Assembly (NCBI GenBank): GCA_036873755.1
Contig: JAVTVY010016051.1
Location: 1 to 64,000, forward strand
Length of the DNA: 64,000 nt
Source: Hanleya hanleyi
Taxonomy: Eukaryota; Mollusca; Polyplacophora; Lepidopleurida; Hanleyidae
Reading direction: 5' to 3'
Below are positions 43,811 through 53,566 of this stretch, piece by piece. Both the position numbers and the translations under genes were made by a program. Under the pieces are notes generated by a model. That model made no database searches, was not told the DNA's origin, and saw nothing but the letters and a program-made list of their open reading frames with translations. Every line of letters starts with the position of its first letter. Positions within the stretch are counted from its first letter, which is position 1.

Positions 43811-45275
43811 ATAACATTTAAGGCTTAAGTATCAGTATGCTGTCTACTAGTGAGTTAAATGACAGAATATATGGTACAATTTGCGGATCATAAAACATTT
43901 AGAACATTTCATCTTTAACAATCAATAATATCATAGGGGATCACTCAGATATGCTTGCGCCATTAACTTAGAAATACAGTGTAATGGAATCTACCCCCCC
44001 CCCCCCCCCGAACAAATCGAATGCTCAGATTTGGGCTCCATGCCTGAGTGGTCTCCTATGGATAGGCAGTAACACTATTTTCATGACCGGAGAGTGAACA
44101 TACAGTATTAAAGTGCATTACTTTCAGTTTGTGATACTCTATACATTTGTTCTTTCAATTATTATGTATTCTATGGGAATATTAATTTATCCAATATTCT
44201 GGCACATTGATTTTGTATACTGGCACATACTAATTAATACTCACACAGAATGTATCAATTTCATACTGGCACATGTTAATAATCATATAAAATAATTCAG
44301 TTTACACACCAGTGACACAGGATATTTCTCATACAGAATTAATTTTATGCAGGTATATGTGTCTATATTTAACTACTGTTAATATCGATCATGAGCATGA
44401 TGATGAGGGAACATTCAGACTTTATCACTGTTAAGTCACCAGCATCCCCCCCCCCCCCCCCCCCCCCCCTTCCTGGTTGACTGTTTAGGTCTGAATGGTT
44501 CCTGTAGGCAAATTATATTTGTTAACAATACTTCATATTTATATCCTGTTTACATCTGGTTGAATATATCACATATATACTTAATTAATGTGTGCCGTTA
44601 TCAAACTGATGAATATCTTACTATTAGTAGTTATGGTACAGGCATCATTTATCATAGAGGATAAGACCATTTTATCAAGGTGAAAGAGACTAAACATACC
44701 TTAAGGAGCTATTCAGACTTTGCAGGAATAACAACTTTCATTAGATTTACCCCCCCCCCCCAAATACTATCCTCATTTCGGATTTATGTGCTTTTTGTCT
44801 GAATGGCTTCTTTGGACATACAATTGTAATTATTATGGGCTGAATAAAGTACTACTACATTGCCTGTATATTTCTTGTAGCTTGTTATTTTTCACACACC
44901 TGTCGAAGACGATTTTGTATAGCTTCTATATTTTTCCCATCATTGACTATACGGATGGGCTACTTGATCGGAATGCATGGAATAACTGTTATTCTATTAG
45001 TTTGATTTCACATCGATGAATTAATTCCTGAATCAATGAATTACCAATGAATGAATCAATCAATATACATTCATGAATTATTTATCTTATATGGGTATAC
45101 AATCAGGACCCTTGTGTTCTTCTGATTATATCACTCTGGTATCATACATTTAATGTAGCAATTATTACTGAACTTTCAATTACGTTTAACTTTTTAATCA
45201 ATGTGATTCATAGCGGTGCTATAAATTGGTAGAGAGAGCCATTTACCGACCTGTATAAGAGCCTTAAACTAACCC
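43811..45275. other. intergenic with poly-C tracts
   Basis: C runs lie at 43997-44009, 44446-44469 (about 24 C) and 44751-44760. CATACTGGCACAT-type phrases recur at 44200-44275. No gene supported. Confidence 0.45.
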
Positions 45276-45968
45276 TCAAACAGGGGTTGTAGGAATAACT
45301 CCATTTGAAAACATTTTATACAAGTTTGAATATTCGTTCGGTATATAGGGGTAGTTTCTCATCCCTGGGTAAAGTTGAGACATGGGATACTGGAGGAATG
45401 GAAAGTATGTAGGAAAACCAGGTGGGGAAACTGGACCAGATGTGTGAACACCGTCAGGAGTACACGTAGAGCTAGAATGTTGCGTGATTGCATTTGAGGT
45501 GTATCCTCCAGGTGTTGTAGAACCAGTTATGACATTGCCTCCAGCTGGAAGAGAACCAAATGGAATGGAACGAACTGTGGTGTGGCCTCCAGGCTGTGTA
45601 GAATCAGCTGTGGTATAGCCTCCGTGTGGTGTAGGACCAGTTGTGATGTAACTCCCAGTTGGCATGGAACCAATTGTAGAGTAGCCTCCAGGTGGTATGG
45701 AACCAGTTGTGTTGTAAGTTCCAGGTGGTGTAGGACCAGTTGTGAAGCTCCCAGGTGGCAAAGAACCAGTTGTGACATAGCTTACTGGTGGTGTGGGACG
45801 AACAGTAGTGTTGTCCCTATGTGGTGTGAGACCAGTTGTGGTGTTGTCCCCAGGTGGCATGGAACCAGTTGTGGTGTGGCCCCCAGGTGGTGTGGAACCA
45901 TACGAGGTTTCCTTCGAGCAAGTGAAATTGAGCATAACTAGAGCCATGTATACATGTATCATCATCAT
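45276..45968 (-). CDS. Thr/Pro/Gly-rich 11-residue-repeat protein, possibly secreted
   Basis: A 230-residue ORF from ATG (first of three consecutive ATGs) to TGA. Residues 1-19 are hydrophobic (MIHVYMALVMLNFTCS) and could be a short signal peptide. Residues ~22-155 hold about twelve copies of an 11-residue unit such as STPPGGHTTTG, rich in potential O-glycosylation sites; the C-terminal 70 residues are unique and rich in Pro/Tyr/Phe. Mucin-like or shell/byssus matrix proteins look like this, but no family is recognised. The 33-bp DNA repeat could also be chance-open; the clean frame through twelve diverged copies argues for coding. No introns or TATA box identified. Confidence 0.5.
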   Translation of the reverse strand: MMMIHVYMALVMLNFTCSKETSYGSTPPGGHTTTGSMPPGDNTTTGLTPHRDNTTVRPTPPVSYVTTGSLPPGSFTTGPTPPGTYNTTGSIPPGGYSTIGSMPTGSYITTGPTPHGGYTTADSTQPGGHTTVRSIPFGSLPAGGNVITGSTTPGGYTSNAITQHSSSTCTPDGVHTSGPVSPPGFPTYFPFLQYPMSQLYPGMRNYPYIPNEYSNLYKMFSNGVIPTTPV

Positions 45969-46129
45969 TTATTTGCTCAAAGGTTTTACAAAAGCATGAA
46001 GCACAACCATCATAATTGTACATGAATTTACATGGCGGGGTAACTATCAAAATAACTGCATACAATGTCTTGATTAATGTCTGATGCAATGAAATGATTA
46101 ATGTCTTGATGTCTTGTATAATATGCCGG

Positions 46130-46969
46130 TATAAGTTCCTTCCGTTTTTTCTAGTAGATTTGTGCATTCTATTAAAAAATGAAATTCATCTCCCACTTGA
46201 CCGGTGTTACACAATTTACATACTCTCATATCCCTAGCAATATTTGTATATCATACTGTCTCAATTGGCAAACAGTGGTTTACAGTACGAAATTTACAAA
46301 GAGTTATGTAATCTCGTGCAGATAAATAGTTAAAATAACCCTCAAAACAAAAATCAGATTTAAATAATCGGTATAAGTAACATTTTGGACTTTTAAATAA
46401 TGTACTTTTCCAGTCTTGTCTATACTGATCTTGTAGTTTCAACTTTACCGCACTTTGTATCCATTTCGGATCGAAATTATTATATGTATACCATATGTTT
46501 GACATGCCACAACTGTCTAAAATATTGTTAACATGAAGTATCCATGGTGACGAGTACCCACTCCATTTAAACTGTACATAACTGCTCAATTTAGATTCTT
46601 TATCACTCCAAAGTTTACACCAGTAATTAACCATTCTGTATTTGACTGTTATATTAAGGGGGTATTTACCAAGCTCTCCGTAAACCATACAAGAGTTACG
46701 GGGTGGAGGTGTTTAGACCTAAAATATGCTTACAATAACATAAATAAACCTTCTCAATTAGATCAATCTTACTATAACCCCAGATTTCACAATTATACAA
46801 CAATATTGGCGTAACCAGTAAATCAAATAATTCTAACTGTATATTGATAGGTAGCTTATGAGTCCTACATTTACTAATTAGACTAAACATTGCCTTCCGA
46901 CCTTGTTCACATACTGTTTTAATACTGAGTGTGAAGTTGCCATTGTACGTAAAGGTATTTCCCAGATAC
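46130..46969 (-). pseudogene. LINE B reverse-transcriptase 3' part and C-terminus
   Basis: Begins KYLGNTFTYNGNFTLS, directly continuing the sequence that ends the inverted piece, then LLVTPILLYNCEIWGYSK and, after a frame change, the long C-terminal domain with the Cys/His knuckle. Confidence 0.8.
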
Positions 46970-47556
46970 TTAAGTGCTTGATAGAACTATTTCTCAATCG
47001 CAAGAAAAAACTGTATTGTGTCTTTGTAGATTGCCAAAAAGCATTCGATTCTGTATGGAGAGTCGGACTATGGAAGAAACTATTAGATTTAGGCATAGAT
47101 GGTAAAATACTACGCTTGTTTAAAAATATGTATAATGATATCAAATCGTGTGTTAGAGCAAATGGACGGATGCCTGAATTTATTGGTAGTAGACAGGGAG
47201 TGCGCCAAGGAGAGAATTTGTCTCCTTTGTTATTTGCCCTTTTTGTCAATGATTTAGAAGAATTTTTAACTGACGAAGGTAATCAATTTATTGAAATAGA
47301 AAACGATGATATGGAGGTACTGTTATGTTGCTTATGTATGCCGATGACACGGTGATTTTCTCTGAAAGTATAGAGGGGCTACAAAAGGCTCTCGATGATT
47401 TTGCGATGTATTGTGATTATTGGAAGCTAGTAGTAAATGTGCAGAAAACTAGTGTTATTATATTTCAGAAGAGAAGGGTAAAACTCAATAGGGTCGAGTT
47501 TAAATTTAATGGGGAAACACTGAACTTAGTTGATTATTTTAAGGAGGAATGTATGA
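46970..47556 (+). pseudogene. LINE B reverse-transcriptase core, inverted segment
   Basis: Plus strand reads KKKLYCVFVDCQKAFDSVW, GVRQGENLSPLLFALFVND, then after a one-base shift MYADDTVIFSESIEGL with the YADD motif, to ETLNLVDYF. Flanked on both sides by minus-strand parts of the same element. Confidence 0.85.
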
Positions 47557-48185
47557 TCTAAAACACTGTACCCTTTTCGAAATCCCGCTTGATTTTCCGA
47601 TAAAATTCCGTTCTCTTCTACATAAGCTGTCAAACGGTTATTTAAAATGCCAGTAAATACCTTTCCAAGGCAACTAAGTAGAGTTATACCTCTATAATTT
47701 CCCGGATGTTCTGGATTTCCTTTCTTTTTCTATATTGGTACAATGATACCCGTAGACCAGCAAGTAGGAACTTTACCAGTTTCCAGAATTTTATTGAATA
47801 TTGATACATACAAACGTTTACATTTGTCAAAAGTGCACTAAATATATTCGTTTGCTATTTCATCTATGCTTGCGGATTTACCAAGTTTAAGATTGTCTAT
47901 TACGAATTTGACTTCAACCTTAGTTATAGGCATACTCAAATAATCATCACTAAATGCTGTAAAATTGCTATCATCTCCATCATCATCATCATCATCTTCA
48001 ATTTCATTCAAACACTTGAAGTGCTCTAACAAATTTTCTATGGTCGCCTTACAACTGTTATTTCGAGACTTCTCATTTAACAATTTCCAGAATTTTTTAG
48101 AATCGTCTTTTTTTACATCTCTTAATTTCTTCCTTCAACAAAATTTTATACTGAGACTCAGCCCTGGTTATAGTAGTCCAGTAAA
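47544..48185 (-). pseudogene. LINE B reverse-transcriptase 5' part
   Basis: Encodes LLNEKSRNN, an Asp-rich stretch from an (ATC) run, KLGKSASIDEIANEYI, then in other frames GNPEHPGNYRGITLLSCLGK and NQAGFRKGYSVLDHTFLL at the inversion border. Confidence 0.75.
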
Positions 48186-48503
48186 TCTAGCGCATTTTTG
48201 TGGTCAACCCACCACAAATTGCAACAGAATTTATTTCACTGCTATGCATATTTCAGAAAGGTCCCCAGAATAACATACTAAAAGTCTACAATCCCATATG
48301 CATGGGAAATATCTTAAATTTCAAGTTGAAATTTGAGGTATTTTTCGCGAAATTTCAGTGTTTACCTGTCTCTTGTTCCTATAAGAAAACCTTGTACTTG
48401 GTACTAAGCGTGGAAGAAATGGGTCATTACTTACACTCATTCTATTCTGTATCATATCAAGGTTATACTCAGCCTAAAATAATAGCCTTGCACGAAAATA
48501 TTT
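48186..48503. repeat. partial duplicate of the Penelope-like 5' region
   Basis: CCCAGAATAACATACTAAAAGTCTAC (48265-48290) resembles CCCAGAACAAAATACTAAATGTCTAC (48627-48652), with similar flanks, so a fragment of the following element seems to be repeated here. Confidence 0.5.
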
Positions 48504-49187
48504 ATGGAAAAATTCAAAATGGCGGATGTATGGGGTCATTCTAAATCTGTTGACAGTCCAGGCAATCATCTGTTTTTTTTAGCTCCCAAAACAAAATCAT
48601 ACTGTTATGCATTTCTAATAGGTACCCAGAACAAAATACTAAATGTCTACCAAAATCTATTTGGTGGAGATACTTTTTCTAAAACAAAGATACACCATCA
48701 TGCTTCATATAAGAAGGTAGGAAATATTGGTTTGTTTACAGTTCTGTATGCGTTACCTCTGAGAGCTTTAGATCAAATAGCCAGAGATATACAACAATCT
48801 GCGTCTTCAGGAAATATAATACCATCAAAAATCATTAAAGTATGTCAAGATATAGCGTATTTTCGGTTGTATCGTCCAGTGAACATAATCGAAACCTCTC
48901 AAGATCGGCTTTTCTTGAAACTCAACTACTTAGATATAGGACTGGACATCATTAATTTACCTCGAATCCTGAATGATCCAGAGGTACGCAACGCTGTACC
49001 AAACTATTTTAAGTTCACAGAACCTCCTTGCATTTCATATAAGTACACTAAATCTATAGCCACCAAAATATTCAATTACTCCAATGCTGTCCAGGAGTTT
49101 GACCAATCTCCAATGTACGAGTTGTCACAGCGAAACAGCTCACCAATATATACGAGTTGTCATTTCCATCATAGGATTTGTATCTAA
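48504..49187 (+). pseudogene. Penelope-like element, N-terminal part
   Basis: About 227 codons from ATG, ending FKFTEPPCISYKYTKSIATK and IFNYSNAV, which precedes the reverse-transcriptase domain in this PLE group (from memory of animal homologues, where CISYKYTK-like text and a cysteine cluster lead to VTGDL and KGPKYREP). The frame then runs into a stop in a ~260-bp insertion. Confidence 0.65.
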
Positions 49188-49374
49188 TACCGCTTATGCC
49201 GGTGCTAGGGGCCGTGTGGTCATATCATCCAAGTTGCCACATGAACAGGTACCTTTACAACAATACCAGGGATCCACCAGACCTATTCTGTGAGTCATGT
49301 GACGCAGTCAGTATGTCGGCACCTCTTGGTTCCCTTATATGTGTTGAGTTATACACGTCAGGAGGCTATAGTTG
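49188..49374. repeat. insertion splitting the Penelope-like ORF
   Basis: The coding text jumps from IFNYSNAV before this block to DCESSNFIYTPYKHIVTGDL after it, about 15 residues apart in homologues. The block contains CCGGTGCTAGGGGCCGT, whose relative CCGGGGCTAGGGGCCGT occurs at 51083 just after the reverse-transcriptase stop. Confidence 0.5.
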
Positions 49375-51063
49375 TTGATTGTGAATCGTCGAACTTTATC
49401 TATACACCATACAAACATATTGTGACTGGTGACCTTGATTGTGGTGAGTGATAAGGATCCAAAAGCTCTGATGAAGGGACCTAAATATAGAGAGCCAAGA
49501 AGAATAAATCTGAAGGCCGACCAGAAGATAGTCCTGTCTGCATTGGAACAGTACGTTATTGATTGGTCTAAGCGAGAAAAAGTTGAACCTACAGTACTCG
49601 CTGATTGGCTGGACCTCACCAAGAGCAAGGTCGTTGAAACAATCCGCCATATTGACAGAAGTACTCTTCCCCAAGCAAAACAAGTACTGAGAAACCTCAA
49701 TTCGCAAGAAGTTCTAGCAAATCTCAAGAGTAAATTCGTCATAGTCCCAGCAGACAAAGCTCCGAATAATATAATATTCATATGTAAATATTACTATTAC
49801 CAGGTGCTGGTTAAAGAATTGAGTGTAGACATATTTTCATCAAATACGTCTACTTACTCCCAAACTGCATTTACTCTGGAAGATTTATTTAACAATCACA
49901 AAAAGTTTCTCAGGGAAAGAGATATTTGTCTTCCAACCAATCATAACGACATACCAAAAATATACTGGACTCCCAAAATGCATAAATCACCATACACAGC
50001 TAGATTCATAGCTGGTTCTAGAAGCTGCACCACCAAGCTTCTTTCAACCCTATTGACGAGGGCCCTTCAGGAGGTAAAAGCATTTTGGGAAAGGTATTGC
50101 GCCACTATTTCTAAGAACTCTGGCGTTGAATGTATGTGGATATTGAAAAACTCGAAATGTCTTACGGAAGAGCTTGATGCTAAAGGTCACATACCGTACA
50201 GACATGTATCCACATGGGATTTCTCGACTCTCTATACCACAATCTCTCATCAGGACCTTATTGACCGTCTAAGTTCATTAATAGTATCTGTGTTCAAGAA
50301 AACTGATCGTAGATATATTAATGTCGGAAGCCATAAAGCATTCTTTAGCTCGACTACATACAAGAGATATCATTCATGGGATGTTTCTTTGTTTATAGAG
50401 TTGCTTGAATTTCTCATTAAAAATATCTATGTGAAATTTGGCAACACAATATATCAGCAGCATATAGGTATTCCAATGGGTACTAATTGTGCACCCCTGT
50501 TGGCTGACCTGTATCTGTTCTCTTATGAATATGACTATATGCAGGCGCTTTCAAAAACCGATCCATTCAAAGCCCGTTCCTTCTCATTCACCAAACGCTA
50601 TATAGACGATCTTCTCGCTGTGGATAATCGCTATATAAATGACGCAGTGAAGGATATATATCCACCTTCACTGGATTTGAAGGAAACTACAGATAGCCCT
50701 ACAGGCACATCATATTTAGATCTCTATCTCTATAAAAATGAAGCGGGCATTCTCTCTCGTCGACTTTATGACAAAAGAGATGATTACAATTTCGACATCG
50801 TAAACTATCCCTTTCTGGATAGTAATATTCCAGTGGGACCTGCATATGGCGTATACATATCTCGCTTAGTAGCATTTGCTAGATCCTGTGTTAAATGTGA
50901 TGATTTTAATCAACGTCACAAAACATTGTTGCAGAAACTTATAAAACAGGGCTATTCCACCAAGCGCCTCCACTCAAAGTTTCTCAAATTTGGCGATACA
51001 TATCGCATGCTGATAGCAAAATACGAACGTAGCGTGCAAGATCTATGGCGCTACGTTTCGTAA
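49375..51063 (+). pseudogene. Penelope-like reverse transcriptase
   Basis: Reads DCESSNFIYTPYKHIVTGDL, then a one-base frameshift near 49440, then about 540 codons open to TAA. Motifs in order: KGPKYREP, FVIVPADKAPNNI, IYWTPKMHKSPYTARFI (typical PLE PKMHK), STWDFSTLYTT, IGIPMGTNCAPLLADLYL and RYIDDLLAV with the catalytic YxDD. No GIY-YIG nuclease follows in any frame before the next repeat, so the copy either belongs to a group without C-terminal nuclease or is cut. Apart from the frameshift the catalytic domain is whole, so insertion was fairly recent. Confidence 0.8.
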
Positions 51064-51202
51064 CTTGTGTCTAATTCCGCTTAACCCGGGGCTAGGGGCC
51101 GTATGAACCCATGTACTTCAAGATCCTCATGGTACTCATATGAACAGTCACAATCAAAGCGTGACTGAGATACATCATTTTTTAGAGACGACTATAACGA
51201 AT

Positions 51203-51460
51203 ATTATGGATTAAGAATACTGATCAGCGATACGGTTTTGATATTTTGGAACATCATGATGTCTTGCCGGCATCATTGAAAACTGTTGACCGCTTCTCTC
51301 TTGCAGGAAACAAGCCTATGTTTATGTATACTTTTTGTCTTTTTGAATTTGGTGCTAATACTGTTATATGGAAATGGAATAGGTCTTTGGATTATGGACG
51401 CGGATATTCTCTAATGGACGACGGCTGGATTATGAATGACGGACTAGACGCTTGTAATCC
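51203..51460 (+). repeat. ~255-bp dispersed repeat, copy 3
   Basis: Lies 140 bp after the Penelope-like ORF and ends inside the 3' end of zinc-finger gene A, supplying that ORF's last ~10 codons and its stop. It may be the 3' end of the Penelope-like element or an independent short element. Confidence 0.8.
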
Positions 51461-51927
51461 ACTGCATCTTCCGAAAAATGTTCGATGTCGTCAGGCGTAT
51501 CACTCGAAACCGTAACGCTGGTGTCCGGCTGGATATCCAGGCCCTCCTGGACTGTGGGTATAGGCGGGCTCTTCGTCATCGCATCACCAGTGGCGTTCGT
51601 CTCCCCGGGTTCATCTTCTCTGGCTCTGACCTTCCGCGGCTCCTCTTTAGTAGAATGTTGTCGCCCGAATCGTGGAGAAGGGGCATGAATCAAACGTTGG
51701 TGTTGTCTTAACCGACTGGGTCGTTTGAAGAGTCGACCACAATCGTTACATTGTACCGTCACACCCTCGTGGAGTGCCTTCTCATGGCGCAGTAAATTAT
51801 CCTCCCGATTGAATGATCGTGCACAGATTATACAAGTATACCGTGCATCGTTGTGGGCGGAGGCCTCGTGACGTCGTAAACTTTCTATTCGAGCAAACTG
51901 CTTCTGGCAAGTTGTGCAAGTGAACAT
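51430..51927 (-). CDS. zinc-finger gene A: three C2H2 fingers, 3' truncated by a repeat
   Basis: 165 codons, ATG at 51927. Three fingers with C-X2-C-X12-H-X4-H spacing (FTCTTCQKQF, YTCIICARSF, VQCNDCGRLF), then an acidic/Ser/Thr linker. The last ~10 residues and the stop come from the dispersed repeat that ends at 51460, so the original 3' half, present in gene B, is lost. Intronless. The promoter block is nearly the same as for gene B. Fingers predict DNA binding; the partner is unknown. Probably a truncated paralogue. Confidence 0.7.
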   Translation of the reverse strand: MFTCTTCQKQFARIESLRRHEASAHNDARYTCIICARSFNREDNLLRHEKALHEGVTVQCNDCGRLFKRPSRLRQHQRLIHAPSPRFGRQHSTKEEPRKVRAREDEPGETNATGDAMTKSPPIPTVQEGLDIQPDTSVTVSSDTPDDIEHFSEDAVDYKRLVRHS

Positions 51928-52017
51928 CTTGGTAGTTGACAGAGTATCGGATGAAACGACCAGGCCGCTTCCCTTTTATAGTGCGCTAGCTGATGATCTA
52001 TTTTTAGCACACTCAGT
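51928..52017 (-). promoter_or_regulatory. gene A promoter: TATA box and MEF2-like site
   Basis: On the minus strand TATAAAA (51980-51974) lies 47 bp before the ATG, and CTAAAAATAG (52007-51998), a perfect MEF2-type palindrome, 18 bp further up. The ~90-bp block differs from the gene B block at only a handful of positions. Confidence 0.7.
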
Positions 52018-52077
52018 TCAACTACCCCAAGTCGAGGACCAGACATATAGAGTATGTATTGCATGCTATGGTATTCA

Positions 52078-52998
52078 TCAGTGCAAGGGTGGCACATTCA
52101 GCCGATGGGGGTGGTCGGTCAGCTTGGTAACGAAAAACGTGACATTGGTCACCCTCTCTACGACCCATTGTGTGTTGGGGAGTTGTTGTTGGGCCCATTC
52201 CAAGGGATCCACGGTGTCCAGTTTCTCCAGCATTGCCTGTAGCGACGCTCGGTTAATGATGGTAAACGGTTGGTCAAATACCCGGATGTTACTGCTCGGG
52301 TAAAAATATCGGGCTGCTTGGTCTGTGTCCTTATGCTGCAGCACATAACCAAACGCCAGATTCAACTTGAAGGCCGTAGTTTGATCGTTGAAGATGGCTT
52401 TCACGTAGCTGCGTAGGCGGGTGAGGTTGGTCAGTCGGAAATTGTAGATATCTTGAATGGGGCGATGACGGTAGAAACAGTGCCGGATCATGTGCCAATG
52501 GCGCCGATAGATGTCACTCACTGGATGGTGTTCGTGTAACAGATCGCTAGGAACATGTATGGGTTCGTCCACGAAGTGTACTTTGCTCGCCTCGTCGTGC
52601 AAAATCTGGCCCAATGTCTTGTCGTCGGAATTTGACTGTTGAATTAGGGCGACATCATCATCTTCAACCCTCGTGCGATGGGTGGGAGTTCCCGCTTTCT
52701 CGATATTGGTGCCTACGGACTCTTCTACCTGCAGACGTGACTGCAGAACAGGGTGTCGTGTGCGTTGGTGTCGCAGCAACTGACTGGTCAGTTTGAAAAT
52801 CCGACCACATTCTTCGCATGGACGCTTGGGTACTTCATGGCGTGCACGTGTGTGGCGCTGTAAATGATCTGGGCGCTGAAACGACAGTGTACATATCGTA
52901 CAGCTATGACGGGCGGTTCCTTCGTGCTTGTTAGCCTCATGGCGGCGCAAGTCGTGCAGACGAGTGAATGCTTTCGAGCACGTAGTACAAGTGAACAT
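52078..52998 (-). CDS. zinc-finger gene B: three C2H2 fingers plus ~165-residue domain
   Basis: 306 codons, ATG to TGA, no intron. Residues 1-80 hold three C2H2 fingers (FTCTTCSKAF, HSCTICTLSF, RPCEECGRIF), each C-X2-C-X12-H-X4-H. Residues ~80-140 are an acidic linker. Residues ~140-306 form a domain with HWHMIRHCFYRHRPIQDIYN, KLNLAFGYVL, RYFYPSSNIRVFDQPFTIIN and WVVERVTNVTFFVTKL. From memory, similar text precedes type-B DNA polymerase in long cnidarian and molluscan proteins of Maverick-like elements; here it stops before any polymerase. A TATA box sits 47 bp before the ATG. Neighbours: gene A in tandem, a copy of the C-terminal domain inverted at 53.97 kb. May be a domesticated or degraded mobile-element gene. 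Confidence 0.75.
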   Translation of the reverse strand: MFTCTTCSKAFTRLHDLRRHEANKHEGTARHSCTICTLSFQRPDHLQRHTRARHEVPKRPCEECGRIFKLTSQLLRHQRTRHPVLQSRLQVEESVGTNIEKAGTPTHRTRVEDDDVALIQQSNSDDKTLGQILHDEASKVHFVDEPIHVPSDLLHEHHPVSDIYRRHWHMIRHCFYRHRPIQDIYNFRLTNLTRLRSYVKAIFNDQTTAFKLNLAFGYVLQHKDTDQAARYFYPSSNIRVFDQPFTIINRASLQAMLEKLDTVDPLEWAQQQLPNTQWVVERVTNVTFFVTKLTDHPHRLNVPPLH

Positions 52999-53151
52999 CT
53001 TGGTGGTTGACAGAGTGTCTGATGAAACGACCAGGCCGCTTCCCTTTTATAGCACGCTAGCTGGTGATCTATTTTTAGCACACTCAAACGAACCCCAACA
53101 AACAGGTCAGTACCGTCTCCTTTCTTTCAATTCACATCGAAAGTGACGTCA
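52999..53151 (-). promoter_or_regulatory. gene B promoter: TATA box, MEF2-like site, CRE
   Basis: TATAAAA (53051-53045) is 47 bp before the ATG, CTAAAAATAG at 53078-53069, and a perfect cAMP-response-element palindrome TGACGTCA at 53144-53151. The same CRE word fills the array at 54.9-56.1 kb. Confidence 0.7.
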
Positions 53152-53254
53152 TACCCCAACATGTCTAAACATGATCCGACAACATGAAAAGGATGCAGGT
53201 CAAGTGCACTCAATGACCTGGTGTACGAACGACCTTATATGACCACTCACTCAC

Positions 53255-53550
53255 TCATGTGTGTGTGTGTCTGTTTACCTGTGTGTCTGCGTCTGTGTGT
53301 ATGCGTCTGTGTGTGTGTATGCGTCTGTTTGCCTGTGTGCATGTGTGCTTGCGTGTACGTGTATGTGTGTGTGTATGTTCGTGTGTGTCTGTGTGCATGT
53401 GTGCGTACGTGTGTGTGTGTGTGTGTGTACGCGTGTGTGTGTGTATACGTCTGTATGCGTGTGTTTATGCGTGTGTGTGTGTGTGTGTATGCGTCTGATG
53501 CGTGTGCGTGTGTGTGTGCGTCTGTGTGTCTGTGTGCGTGTGTGCATGAG
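53255..53550. repeat. (GT)n-rich compound microsatellite
   Basis: About 300 bp of TGTGTGTG mixed with TGCGTCTG and TGCATGTG units. All long open frames on both strands here are low-complexity artefacts. Confidence 0.95.
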
Positions 53551-53566
53551 CCGAGTTCTAAGAGCC

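Larger units (their letters stand above)
46130..48185 (-). mobile_element. LINE B: non-LTR retrotransposon with internal inversion
   Basis: Minus-strand pieces (48185-47544 and 46969-46130) encode the start and end of a reverse transcriptase, while the piece between them (46970-47543) encodes the middle on the plus strand. The pieces join in reading order only if the middle is flipped. Other damage: stops near NHCLPIETV and before KKKGNPEHPG. The C-terminal knuckle is MRVCKLCNTGQVGDEFHFLI. Different family from LINE A. Confidence 0.85.

Noticed and set aside
45582..45941. 119-codon plus-strand Cys/Trp/Arg-rich frame
   Set aside because: Antisense of the 33-bp repeats in the Thr/Pro/Gly ORF; lacks the signal-like start seen on the minus strand.
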